Source: Anabaena minutissima FACHB-250 (GTDB taxonomy: Bacteria > Cyanobacteriota > Cyanobacteriia > Cyanobacteriales > Nostocaceae). From it: a stretch of 64,000 nucleotides of DNA. Below, piece after piece: positions 25,292 to 34,400 of the stretch. How positions within the stretch are numbered: position 1 is the stretch's first letter; every line of letters starts with the position of its first letter. The stretch covers positions 1 to 64,000 of the forward strand of contig NZ_JACJRG010000015.1 in NCBI RefSeq assembly GCF_014697125.1. The letters are read 5' to 3'. Both the position numbers and the translations under genes were made by a program. The notes under the pieces were generated by a model. It was not told where the DNA came from. It saw nothing but the letters and a program-made list of their open reading frames with translations, and ran no database searches.

Positions 25292-27658
25292 CTATAGAAT
25301 TACTTTTGGCTGAAATTTACGCAGACGTAAGGCATTAGTAACTACTGAAACTGAGCTAAATGCCATTGCTGCACCGGCGATGATGGGGTTAAGTAACCAG
25401 CCGAAGATAGGAAAGAGAATACCCGCAGCAATAGGAATACCTGCAATGTTGTAAATAAAGGCGAAAAATAGGTTTTGTCGAATGTTGTGTATTGTGGCGC
25501 GGCTGAGTTGAATAGCTGTGACAATACCTTGCAAATCACCCGATATGAGGGTAATATCACTAGCAGCGATCGCAACATCTGTACCAGTCCCAATTGCAAT
25601 ACCCACATCAGCTTGAGCCAAAGCTGGCGCGTCGTTTATCCCATCACCAACCATTGCGACAATTGAGTGCTGAGTGCTGAGTGCTGAGTGCTGAGTTGTG
25701 AGTTGTGAGTTGTGAGTTGTGAGTTGTGAGTGAGCATTGTATTTTTCTCCCCCTGCTCCCCTGCTCCCCTGCTTCTCCATTTGCAGTGACTTAACCGCCT
25801 CTACTTTTTGCTCAGGACGGACTTCTGCCAAGACGTGCTTGATACCAACTTCACGGGCGATGCTTTCGGCGGTGCGGCGGTTGTCGCCTGTTAGCATTAT
25901 GACTTCTAAGCCGAGTTTTTGTAACGCTTTCACCGCTTGAACAGAAGTAGGTTTAATAGCATCAGCAATTCCCATCAATGCTTGAATTTCTCCGTCTACT
26001 GCTAGCCAAACGGCTGTTTTGCCTAAGTATTCCAAACGTTCTTTATCTTGTTGCAAAGCTTGGGTGTTAATTCCCAATTCTTCCATCCAGCGTTGTGTAC
26101 CAATTTGGACAAGATTTTCACTCACAATACCTTGCACACCACTCCCTGCAACTGCTGCAAAATCCCTGACTTCTGCTAAATCGACTTCCTGAGATTGGGC
26201 GTATCTTACTACGGCTTCTGCTAGCGGGTGTTCGGAATTGCGTTCTACAGCTGCGGCTAGTTGCAATAGCTTGATTTCGTTGCTGTTAGCTGTGCCGTTA
26301 ACTGTCAAAAAATCAGTAACGGTGGGTTTTCCTTGGGTAATTGTGCCTGTTTTGTCTAAAACAATGGTTTGAATTTTGTGTGCCAGTTCTAAACTTTCAG
26401 CACCTTTAATTAAAATACCGTTTTCTGCACCTTTACCTGTACCCACCATCACAGATGTTGGTGTGGCTAAACCCAAAGCACAGGGACAAGCGATAATTAA
26501 CACCCCTACTGTAGTCATCAACGCCAAGGTGATGTTACCTGTGCTGTTAAACCAAATTATAAAGGTGAGAATAGCGATCGCAATCACTGCCGGCACAAAC
26601 CAACCTGTAACTTGGTCTGCTAGTCTTTGAATAGGAGCTTTTGAACCTTGTGCTTGCTGCACTAACTGCACAATCTGCGCCAGTACGGTATCCTTACCTA
26701 CCCGTGTAGCTCGAAATTGGAAACTTCCAGTTTTATTGATAGTCGCGCCAATTACCTCATCCCCTGGCTGCTTTTTCACAGGTAAACTTTCCCCTGTCAC
26801 CATCGCTTCATCAACTGTAGATGCACCGTTAATTACTTCCCCATCCACAGGAATCTTTTCCCCAGGACGAACTAGCACCACGTCACTAATCTGCACTTGG
26901 GCAATTGGCACATCTATTTCTTGTCCATTGCGAATTAACCGCGCTGTTTTGGCTTGTAACCCAATTAGTTTGCGGATGGCTTCTGAGGTTTGACTTTTGG
27001 CGCGGTGTTCAAATAACCGTCCTAATAAAATTAAGGTGATGACAATCACAGCAGTTTCATAATATACATCTGCCATCAACCCCTGACTGATGAAAAAACC
27101 AGGAAATATTGTAGCAAAGAGGGAATAAAAATATGCTGCACTTGTACCTAAAGCTATCAATGTATCCATTGTGGCATTATGACGTTTGAAAGCTTTCCAG
27201 GCGTTAACATAGAATTTTTGACCACACCAAAACTGCACAGGTGTAGTTAAGATTAATTGCAGCCAAGGGTTATGCAGCCATGTAGGAATAAAAGGTAGGT
27301 GTAAACTTGTCATCATTGGTAGTGAACCAATTAGCAGCACAACACTAATAATTCCCCCTACTGTCAACTTTTGCTGTAAATCGCGGGATTCCTGCTGACG
27401 ATGTCTTTTGTCCTCATCATCTTCCCCTGTCATCAGGGTTTGTTCCTGCAATGGGTAAGCAGAATAACCGGCTGCACTCACTGCACCTTGAATAGTTTGT
27501 AAATCCGCAGTTTTGGCATCATATTTGATTGTTGCCTGTTCTACCCCAAAGTTAACGCTACATTCCGCAACCCCAGGAACGGCAAGAATAGCATCTTCAA
27601 TATTTTTGGCACAAGCCGCGCAACTCATACCGCGCAGTTTTAATGTGGCATTATCCAT
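25292..27658 (-). CDS. copA: Copper-transporting P1B-type ATPase
   Basis: The enzyme uses ATP to move Cu(I) across the cytoplasmic or thylakoid membrane. From ATG 27658 it has an N-terminal metal-binding domain (MSCAAC, C13 and C16), eight membrane helices with the CPC transport motif (IACPCALGLATP), the TGES loop, the phosphorylated Asp in DKTGTITQG, and the hinge GDGINDAPALA. Just before that hinge is a low-complexity insertion (QLTTHNSQLTTQHSALSTQHS) encoded by heptamer repeats at 25664-25735. It is first in the operon and probably induced by the MerR protein. A TTG 21 bases further upstream is the alternative start. Confidence 0.95.
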   Translation of the reverse strand: MDNATLKLRGMSCAACAKNIEDAILAVPGVAECSVNFGVEQATIKYDAKTADLQTIQGAVSAAGYSAYPLQEQTLMTGEDDEDKRHRQQESRDLQQKLTVGGIISVVLLIGSLPMMTSLHLPFIPTWLHNPWLQLILTTPVQFWCGQKFYVNAWKAFKRHNATMDTLIALGTSAAYFYSLFATIFPGFFISQGLMADVYYETAVIVITLILLGRLFEHRAKSQTSEAIRKLIGLQAKTARLIRNGQEIDVPIAQVQISDVVLVRPGEKIPVDGEVINGASTVDEAMVTGESLPVKKQPGDEVIGATINKTGSFQFRATRVGKDTVLAQIVQLVQQAQGSKAPIQRLADQVTGWFVPAVIAIAILTFIIWFNSTGNITLALMTTVGVLIIACPCALGLATPTSVMVGTGKGAENGILIKGAESLELAHKIQTIVLDKTGTITQGKPTVTDFLTVNGTANSNEIKLLQLAAAVERNSEHPLAEAVVRYAQSQEVDLAEVRDFAAVAGSGVQGIVSENLVQIGTQRWMEELGINTQALQQDKERLEYLGKTAVWLAVDGEIQALMGIADAIKPTSVQAVKALQKLGLEVIMLTGDNRRTAESIAREVGIKHVLAEVRPEQKVEAVKSLQMEKQGSRGAGGEKYNAHSQLTTHNSQLTTQHSALSTQHSIVAMVGDGINDAPALAQADVGIAIGTGTDVAIAASDITLISGDLQGIVTAIQLSRATIHNIRQNLFFAFIYNIAGIPIAAGILFPIFGWLLNPIIAGAAMAFSSVSVVTNALRLRKFQPKVIL
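25664..25735. repeat. Heptamer repeats inside copA
   Basis: The + strand shows GAGTGCT units followed by about five GAGTTGT units. They are translated in frame in copA as a Ser/Thr/Gln/His-rich loop directly before the conserved GDGIND hinge. Confidence 0.9.
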
Positions 27659-27710
27659 AATTAGTAACCCCATTAACAAGGGATGCTGACAACTAACTTC
27701 ATCTTCAATC

Positions 27711-27732
27711 CTCCAGTCAACTGGAGAGTCAA
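27711..27732 (-). promoter_or_regulatory. MerR-type operator of the copA operon
   Basis: CTCCAGTCAACTGGAG (27711-27726) is a perfect dyad apart from its two central bases, placed directly after TTGACT (minus strand, 27732-27727). This is the standard MerR/CueR/ZntR layout, with the regulator bound between an overlong-spaced -35 and -10. It lies about 50 bases upstream of the copA start. Confidence 0.8.
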
Positions 27733-27936
27733 GTAGTTATCAGCAAACTTTTTTCTTATTTGTCAGGGGATTGAGGCGAGAATGTCTAAACTCCAGTTGT
27801 TACCTATCACCTATCACCTTCCCCAAGTTACACTTCTTCATATATCTGCAATGGGGAATCATGTTTTGCCGTAACCTGATAATGATAGGACAGGCAATTA
27901 TTGAGAGAAGAGATTCACAAAGGCAGGTTGCAATTC

Positions 27937-28521
27937 ATGGCTTATTCCTGGTTTAAAGCATTTCATATTATTGGCATTGTGGTTTGGTTTGCGGGGTTGT
28001 TCTACCTGGTACGTCTATTTATCTATCATGTAGAAGCCAACCAAGAACCAGAACCAGCAAGGACGATACTGAAAAATCAGTATCAAATTATGGAAAAACG
28101 CCTCTATAACATCATCACTACCCCAGGAATGTTGGTGACTGTAGCAATGGCTATTGGTTTATTAAGTACAGAACCGGAAGTTTTAAAAGAGGGTTGGTTA
28201 CACTTCAAGTTGCTGTTTGTGGTTTTGCTGTTGGGTTATCATCATTACTGCGGTCGCTTAATGAAGAAGTTAGCCGCCGATGAATGTCGCTGGAGTGGTC
28301 AGCAGTTACGGGCTTTGAATGAAGCACCTACAGTCATGCTAGTGGTGATAGTGATGCTGGCTGTGTTTAAGAATAATCTACCCACCGACCTGACAGCTTG
28401 GTTGATTTTTGCACTGATTATTTTGATGGCGGTGACAATTCAACTATACGCCAGAAAACGCAGGCTGGATAAGGAAAAACTGACAGCCCAGATAGGACAA
28501 GTTCCTCAAGAACAAAGTTAG
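27937..28521 (+). CDS. hemJ: Protoporphyrinogen IX oxidase HemJ
   Basis: HemJ oxidises protoporphyrinogen IX to protoporphyrin IX, the last common step of heme and chlorophyll synthesis, in the membrane. The 194-residue protein from ATG 27937 has about four or five membrane helices, the N-terminal conserved His in WFKAFHIIGIVVWFAGLFYLVRLFIYH and the KLLFVVLLLGYHHYCGR segment typical of UPF0093/HemJ. The frame extends upstream to TTG 27901, but that adds a polar leader. It is divergent from copA. Confidence 0.93.
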   Translation: MAYSWFKAFHIIGIVVWFAGLFYLVRLFIYHVEANQEPEPARTILKNQYQIMEKRLYNIITTPGMLVTVAMAIGLLSTEPEVLKEGWLHFKLLFVVLLLGYHHYCGRLMKKLAADECRWSGQQLRALNEAPTVMLVVIVMLAVFKNNLPTDLTAWLIFALIILMAVTIQLYARKRRLDKEKLTAQIGQVPQEQS

Positions 28522-28593
28522 ACAGGATTGCCTGAGATATCCTAGCATTAAGAAATATCAAAAAATAGTTGCGATATCTCAGGTATATCTTGT

Positions 28594-29457
28594 ATGGAAT
28601 ATCAGGAATTATTTAGCGATCGCCTGGCTGTCATAGCAACAATGCACCACAAAGAAAAAGTGATTGCTCCCTTATTAGAACAGGAATTAGGAATTAGGGC
28701 TATAGTACCCCAGGGTTTCAATACAGATATTTTCGGCACATTTACCAGAGAAATCAAACGCCCAGGTACGCAAATCGCCGCCGCTAAGTTAAAAGCAGAA
28801 AAAGCCTTAGAAATCACTGGAGAAACTTTAGCGATTGCTAGCGAAGGTAGTTTTAATCCTCATCCGATAATACCTTACATTTATGCTAATTTAGAAATCG
28901 TTATTTTCTTGGATAAAGCTAATAATTTAGAAATTATTGGTGAGGAATTTTCTACAGAAACGAACTTTAATCATCAGGTTGTTAAAAGTTTAGCAGAAGC
29001 CTATGAATTTGCTTACAAAATAGGCTTCCCTGAACATGGTATTTGTCTCTGGTTTGAAGTTTCAGAAAATCGTCATAGTGAAATTATCAAAGGGATTAAC
29101 ACAGAAGAAAATTTCCTAAAAGCTGTAAATTTTGCTTTAGAAAATTCATATAAAAACGAAATAAATCTTGAACCAGATATGCGGGCAATTTACAATCCAA
29201 TCCGCATGAAAAATATAGAAAAAGCTACCCGTAATTTACTACAGAAAATCACTAATTGTTGCCCTAAATGCCAAACACCAGGATTTGAAGTTACTGAACG
29301 CATTCCCGGATTACCCTGTGAACTTTGTCATACGCCAACTACATTAACCCATGTAGCCATATATCAGTGTAAAAAATGTGGTTTTAGACAAGAGCAATTA
29401 TTTCCTCATGGTCAAGAATTTGCCAATCCTGCCCAATGTATGTACTGTAATCCTTGA
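28594..29457 (+). CDS. DUF6671 family protein with C-terminal zinc ribbons
   Basis: The 287-residue cytoplasmic protein has a conserved N-terminal domain (about 1-200, with LAVIATMHHKEKVIAPLLEQ and ASEGSFNPHP) and a C-terminal cysteine pairs region: CPKC with CELC and CKKC with CMYC, likely two zinc sites. The family is present in several bacterial groups; no function is known to me. The zinc ribbon suggests nucleic acid or protein contact. It is 72 bases after hemJ on the same strand. Confidence 0.8.
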   Translation: MEYQELFSDRLAVIATMHHKEKVIAPLLEQELGIRAIVPQGFNTDIFGTFTREIKRPGTQIAAAKLKAEKALEITGETLAIASEGSFNPHPIIPYIYANLEIVIFLDKANNLEIIGEEFSTETNFNHQVVKSLAEAYEFAYKIGFPEHGICLWFEVSENRHSEIIKGINTEENFLKAVNFALENSYKNEINLEPDMRAIYNPIRMKNIEKATRNLLQKITNCCPKCQTPGFEVTERIPGLPCELCHTPTTLTHVAIYQCKKCGFRQEQLFPHGQEFANPAQCMYCNP

Positions 29458-29491
29458 ACATTTATCACAAGGCGACAATGATGGATTAGGC

Positions 29492-29561
29492 GTAGGTTGA
29501 AGCTTTGCGAAACCCAACATATACTTGCAAATTTTGGGTTTCGTTCCTCAACCCAACCTAC
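29492..29561. repeat. Dispersed inverted repeat (GTAGGTTG...CAACCTAC)
   Basis: GTAGGTTGAAGCTTTGCGAAACCCAAC at the left (given here as its ends GTAGGTTG and GAAACCCAA) pairs with TTGGGTTTCG and CAACCCAACCTAC at the right. It is a small hairpin element widespread in cyanobacterial intergenic DNA. Confidence 0.75.
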
Positions 29562-29605
29562 TAAACTGATTATTTATCTAGGCACGTAATTTTATATTGA
29601 TAAAA

Positions 29606-29640
29606 AAATCTCCCGTTGCTAGATAGTAACGGGTAGATTT
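29606..29640. terminator. Probable terminator between convergent genes
   Basis: AAATCTCCCGTT and AACGGGTAGATTT form a stem with one bulge around a ten-base loop, with AT-rich tails on both sides. It lies between the DUF6671 gene and the kinase operon, so it could stop transcription in both directions. Confidence 0.6.
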
Positions 29641-29741
29641 AAAATTCCAGTTCGTCAGGTGATCGGAATAGTTATTTATTTAATATTTATTGCCTTAACT
29701 GCAATTCTGCCATTAGATAGATAAAATGTTCTCTCAAGTCC

Positions 29742-31445
29742 TCAAACTTGTATATCAAAGCACTTTGATTTTGAAAATCGTAAAGGCAATTCAATCATAA
29801 AACTTGTCAAACCATTACCACTCATAACTTCAATTGTGCCTTGGAGATATTCCACTAACTTTTTAACCAATGTTAACCCCAAGCCTGTACCACTATCTTG
29901 CCAGGAATTATCTTGAGGAATTTGGTAAGATGTATCAAAAATTGATAACTGGTCTTTTGTTGTATTTTGAGAAATTTGATAGAAAGGTTCAAAAATATGA
30001 GATTGCTCTTGTGTGGAAATGTCTACTCCAGAATTGTTAACTGTAATTTGCAAGCAGGGTAATAGATGAAACTCGTCACTATCGACAGGATTATCCTGAT
30101 TGCTGATATTTTGCGGGTTTTGGGTAGAATGAACGGTTACTGTGATATGACCAAAAGTAGGAGTGTACTTACAAGCATTAGTCAGTAACTCTGATATGAT
30201 GCGAGTCAGAAGACCTAAATCAGAAACTAAAGGTGGTAAGTCTGGCGGAACAGTTACTTTTAAAATCTGTTTTTGATTTTGGGTAATATCTTGAAAACTT
30301 TCAACTAGTTGCGGTAACCATTCTTGGACTTGAATCAAAGTTAATTCTAATGGATATGCCTCTGCATCCATGATTCGCATACTGAGCAAATCATCCACTA
30401 AATTTAATTCTCGTTCGCACTCATGATGTAGGATATTTAAGTAATGGAATGTGGACTCAAAGGCATCCGGGGCAAAGACTTTGAAAATATTCTGTTGATT
30501 GAGAATATCTTTAAGCGTACTGATAGCCATTTTGATGTTAGACAATGGCGATCGCATTTCATGGGAAGTAGTAGCCAAAAAATCTTCTTTCAACTGGTTG
30601 ATTCTTTGCATTTCTGCCATTTGCAATTCTAGCTGGCGGGAACGCTCGGCTTTAATATTACGTTCTTCTGCTAGTCTTCTTTGGGTGTCATCTCGGAACA
30701 CCATGACAGCACCTGTAATTACGCCATTGTAATCTCGCAAGCAAGTAACACTATCTGCGACGGGAATTAGTGTGCCATCTTTAGTGCTTAATAGGATATC
30801 ACTGCCTAGATAGAAGGTGGTGGCTTGTTGGATGGCGGAGAGCATGGGATTTTGGACAGGTTGTAGTGTTTTTTCGTCAATTAGCTGTAAAATTTCCGTG
30901 ACGATTTGGTCTTTGGCTTGATTTAGTTGCCATCCTGTGAGTGCTTCAGCAACTTGATTCATGTATTTGATGTGTAACTGAGCATCAACAACCATCACCC
31001 CGTCCCCCATTTCGCGCAGCACAGAACTCAAAAATTGTTCGTGTTCGTAGCGATTGAGTGCTGTTTGAATGGCAACATAAAGTTCTTGGTCTCTAACAGG
31101 TTTGAGGACATAGCCAAAGGGAAATGTGAGCGAGGCTCGTTCTACAGTGCTTTTGTCAGAGTGTCCAGTAACATAGATAACAGGAATTTGGAGAGTATTC
31201 CAGATTTGTTCTGCGGCTTGGATACCGTCATTTTCGCCGCGCAGTCGGATATCCATCAAAATTAAATTTGGTCGGAACTCAGTAGCTTTGGCAATTGCTA
31301 ATTCGGCAGTATCGGCAATATCAACAACACTGTAACCTAGGGATTCTAAAGTTTCTTGTAGGTTGATGGCCAAGATATATTCATCTTCCACAACTAGGAT
31401 TCTAATTGTTGTAATTTTCTGTGTATCAGAGGAGAGAGTGATCAT
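29742..31445 (-). CDS. Hybrid response regulator-histidine kinase (REC-PAS-HisKA-HATPase)
   Basis: The 567-residue soluble protein has a receiver (D65 in LILMDIRLRG; K115 in YVLKP), a PAS domain (about 135-250), a coiled linker, HisKA (H295 in TTSHEMRSP) and HATPase_c. The N box (LLTNACKYTP) and G2 box (DSGTGLGLTLVKKL) are good, but the G1 box DxGxG is replaced by NNSGVD, losing the Asp that contacts adenine. It is the second gene after the multi-PAS kinase, two bases apart, so its receiver is a likely partner of that kinase. Confidence 0.9.
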   Translation of the reverse strand: MITLSSDTQKITTIRILVVEDEYILAINLQETLESLGYSVVDIADTAELAIAKATEFRPNLILMDIRLRGENDGIQAAEQIWNTLQIPVIYVTGHSDKSTVERASLTFPFGYVLKPVRDQELYVAIQTALNRYEHEQFLSSVLREMGDGVMVVDAQLHIKYMNQVAEALTGWQLNQAKDQIVTEILQLIDEKTLQPVQNPMLSAIQQATTFYLGSDILLSTKDGTLIPVADSVTCLRDYNGVITGAVMVFRDDTQRRLAEERNIKAERSRQLELQMAEMQRINQLKEDFLATTSHEMRSPLSNIKMAISTLKDILNQQNIFKVFAPDAFESTFHYLNILHHECERELNLVDDLLSMRIMDAEAYPLELTLIQVQEWLPQLVESFQDITQNQKQILKVTVPPDLPPLVSDLGLLTRIISELLTNACKYTPTFGHITVTVHSTQNPQNISNQDNPVDSDEFHLLPCLQITVNNSGVDISTQEQSHIFEPFYQISQNTTKDQLSIFDTSYQIPQDNSWQDSGTGLGLTLVKKLVEYLQGTIEVMSGNGLTSFMIELPLRFSKSKCFDIQV

Positions 31446-31447
31446 GT

Positions 31448-34400
31448 TTAAACCCTAGTTGCTGTAAAAGAAATTTTAAATTCTGTTCCCTGGTGAATGT
31501 TAATCTCCAAACTGCCTCTCAATTGCTTGACTAAACCCTGAATCAGAGTCATACCCAGAGTTTTAGTTTTCTTGCAATCAAATTCCGCAGGTAGCCCAAC
31601 ACCATTATCACGAACGATGAGTATTAAGGTTTGATTACTTGCCTGAGATAAGCTAACCTGAATTTCGCCTGCACGATCCGCAGAAAACGCATATTTCAAA
31701 GCATTAGAAACTAATTCGTTAATAATTAAGCCACAGGGAATGGCTGTTTCAATATCTAGATTGACATTTTCAACTTGAATTTTTAATTGAATATGATTAG
31801 AACTAACATTATAAGAGTCAAATAAATGAGTTGTTAAGTCGGGGATATATTGAGCGAAATCGATATTAGCCAAATCATCAGAACGGTAAAGTTTTTCATG
31901 TACTAGAGCAATGGAAGCGATGCGATTTTGGCTATCTAGTAGAATGGCGGTGGCTTGAGAATCTTGAGTGCGTCTGTACTGCATTTGCAGTAAACTGCTG
32001 ACAATTCCTAGGTTATTTTTGACGCGATGGTGAATTTCTTGGAGTAATACTTCTTTTTCTTTTAAAGATGCTTTAATTGTTTCGGCTACTTGTTTTTGTT
32101 CAGTGATATCTTGTTGGACAGCAACTAAAACTGTGCCATATTCAGGATGATCAAAAACAGAGGTAGTGGCACTACACCAAAAGGGAGTACCATCTTTTTT
32201 GATATTTTGGACTTCGTAGGTAGCTTCACCTTGTTGAGTGACGACGGAGGCGATCGCTTGGTGAACTCTTGTAGCTGTAATTTGGTGATCTTCATAATTT
32301 AAAATTGATACATGGCGACCGATCAATTCACCAGCGTCATAACCAAATGTTTGGTCAAATTTGGGGTTGGTATAGACAATCATGCCATCATCGGCGCGAA
32401 CTAAACAAATTCCCTCTGCCATGTTGCGGGTAATCACCGCTTGTAATTCCAACATTTGTTCATAGTGTTTGCGATCGCTAATATTCAGACTATTGCCTAT
32501 AATCCTGTAAATACGTGAGGTTTCATCCCGTAGGGGAGTCAAGCTAGTAATCCACCAAGTTAGCTGACCTTGGAATGGCAAACACTCCTCATAGGTGATG
32601 GTTTCTCCAGCATCTACACAATCTTGATAATGCTGCTGGACAAGCATTGCTACTTCTGGCGGTAGAACTTGTTCTGGGGTTTTATCTCGCAAATCACTAG
32701 AGCGCAAACCCGTCAGTTTCTCGTGAGTCGGGTTCAAACCTACATAGCGAAAAACATCATCCTGAACATCGATCACAAAAATCGACTCTCCCACGCCATC
32801 ATAGATACTGCGTAAAAACTGTTCTTTTTCTTGGAGTGCTTGTTCTGCTCGTTTGAGTTCCCGAAGTGCAGCTTGCTGTTCGCTAGTATCAATGATTACG
32901 CCTAGCATTCTGATCGGTTGTCCTAGTGTGTCATAAATTCCTCGTCCTCTACCAATCAACCAGCGAATACTACCATCGGCATGAATGATGCGATATTCAG
33001 TTTCATAATTAGTACGATGTTGTAGCGCGCTCGATAAAGCCTGTTCCACTCGGTTTACATCTTCTGGATGGATAGCATTACGCCATATTTGATACTGCTT
33101 TGTAGATGAGGTTGGATCTAAACCTAACAAGCGATAGTGGTTGTCATTCCAGACGACTTCACCAGTTTGTACATTCCAGTCCCAAGTGCCGATGTTGGTA
33201 AATTCAAATGTGAGTCTTAGTTGTTCTTCACTTCTGGCTAAAGCAGCTTCGGCTTGTTGGCGATCGCGCAGTACAGCTTGCTGTTCACTAATATCTGTGA
33301 CTCTGACAAGATTCATCTCTTGTCCAGCAACCCGAATACGTTTCATTACTAGGCTTCCCCAGAAGACATTTCCTTGCTTGGAGAGGTATTCAATTTCTCG
33401 ATGCCAAAACCCTAGCTGGTCTATTTGTGCAGCACAAGTAGCTATCTCTTCTGGTGTTAATGGTTGTTTATGAAAAGTATAACCCTCTATCCCAATCAGT
33501 TCAGCTTTACTAGATACACCAAACATTGTTAATGCTTGCTGGTTGCAGTCAGTAGTCAGAAATGTCACTGGATCTACTAGAAATAGCGCATCAGCAGATT
33601 CATTAAAAATAGCTTCTCGCAAGTCGCGGCTGTGGATGATTTCTAACTCAGCTTGTTTGCGTTCTGTAATATCTAAAATCGCGCCAAGTAGCTGTGTTAT
33701 TTTTCCTTGACTATCTCTAGCTACTTCTGCCCTCGATTCAACATAACGGATTGAGCCATCCGGTCGGATAATGCGGTACTCTAAGCTGAAAGGGATGCTA
33801 TGTGCGATCGCCTGTGCCAACTGAGTCTGGACTGTGGTGCGATCGTCTGGGCAAACCATCTCTAAAAACTCAGTGTGGGTTGGTTCTGGTTGATGGGGAT
33901 TTAACCCAAAAATCTGAAAAGTTTCCTTTGACCAACTACGCTGATAAGTGTTTAAATCCAATTCCCAACTGCCGACATGGGCAATTTTTTGAGTAGTGAT
34001 TAGCCGTGCTTCACTGTGGCGGAGTTTTTCTTCTACCTGGATGCGTTCGGTGATATCTTGGGCCGTACCGTAGAGGCGCACTACTTGTCCATCTGCGTTG
34101 AATTCTGCATATCCAATGGCTTCAATGTAGGTGACAGTATCATCAGTAGTTAACTTACGCAGCAGCAATTTATAAGATTCACCAATAATAATTGCTTGGT
34201 TGACGGCTTGCTCTAGTTTTTCTCTATCGTCTGGGTGATACAACTCCAAATGTTCCTGATAATTTGGCTCTGGTTGGGTGGGATCTAGATTGAAAAGACG
34301 AAATAACTCCTCTGACCAAATAATTTTTTGTGTAGCTAGATCAAACTCCCAACTCCCAAGACGAGCAACGCGTTGCGATTCTGCCAAAAATGCTTGACTC

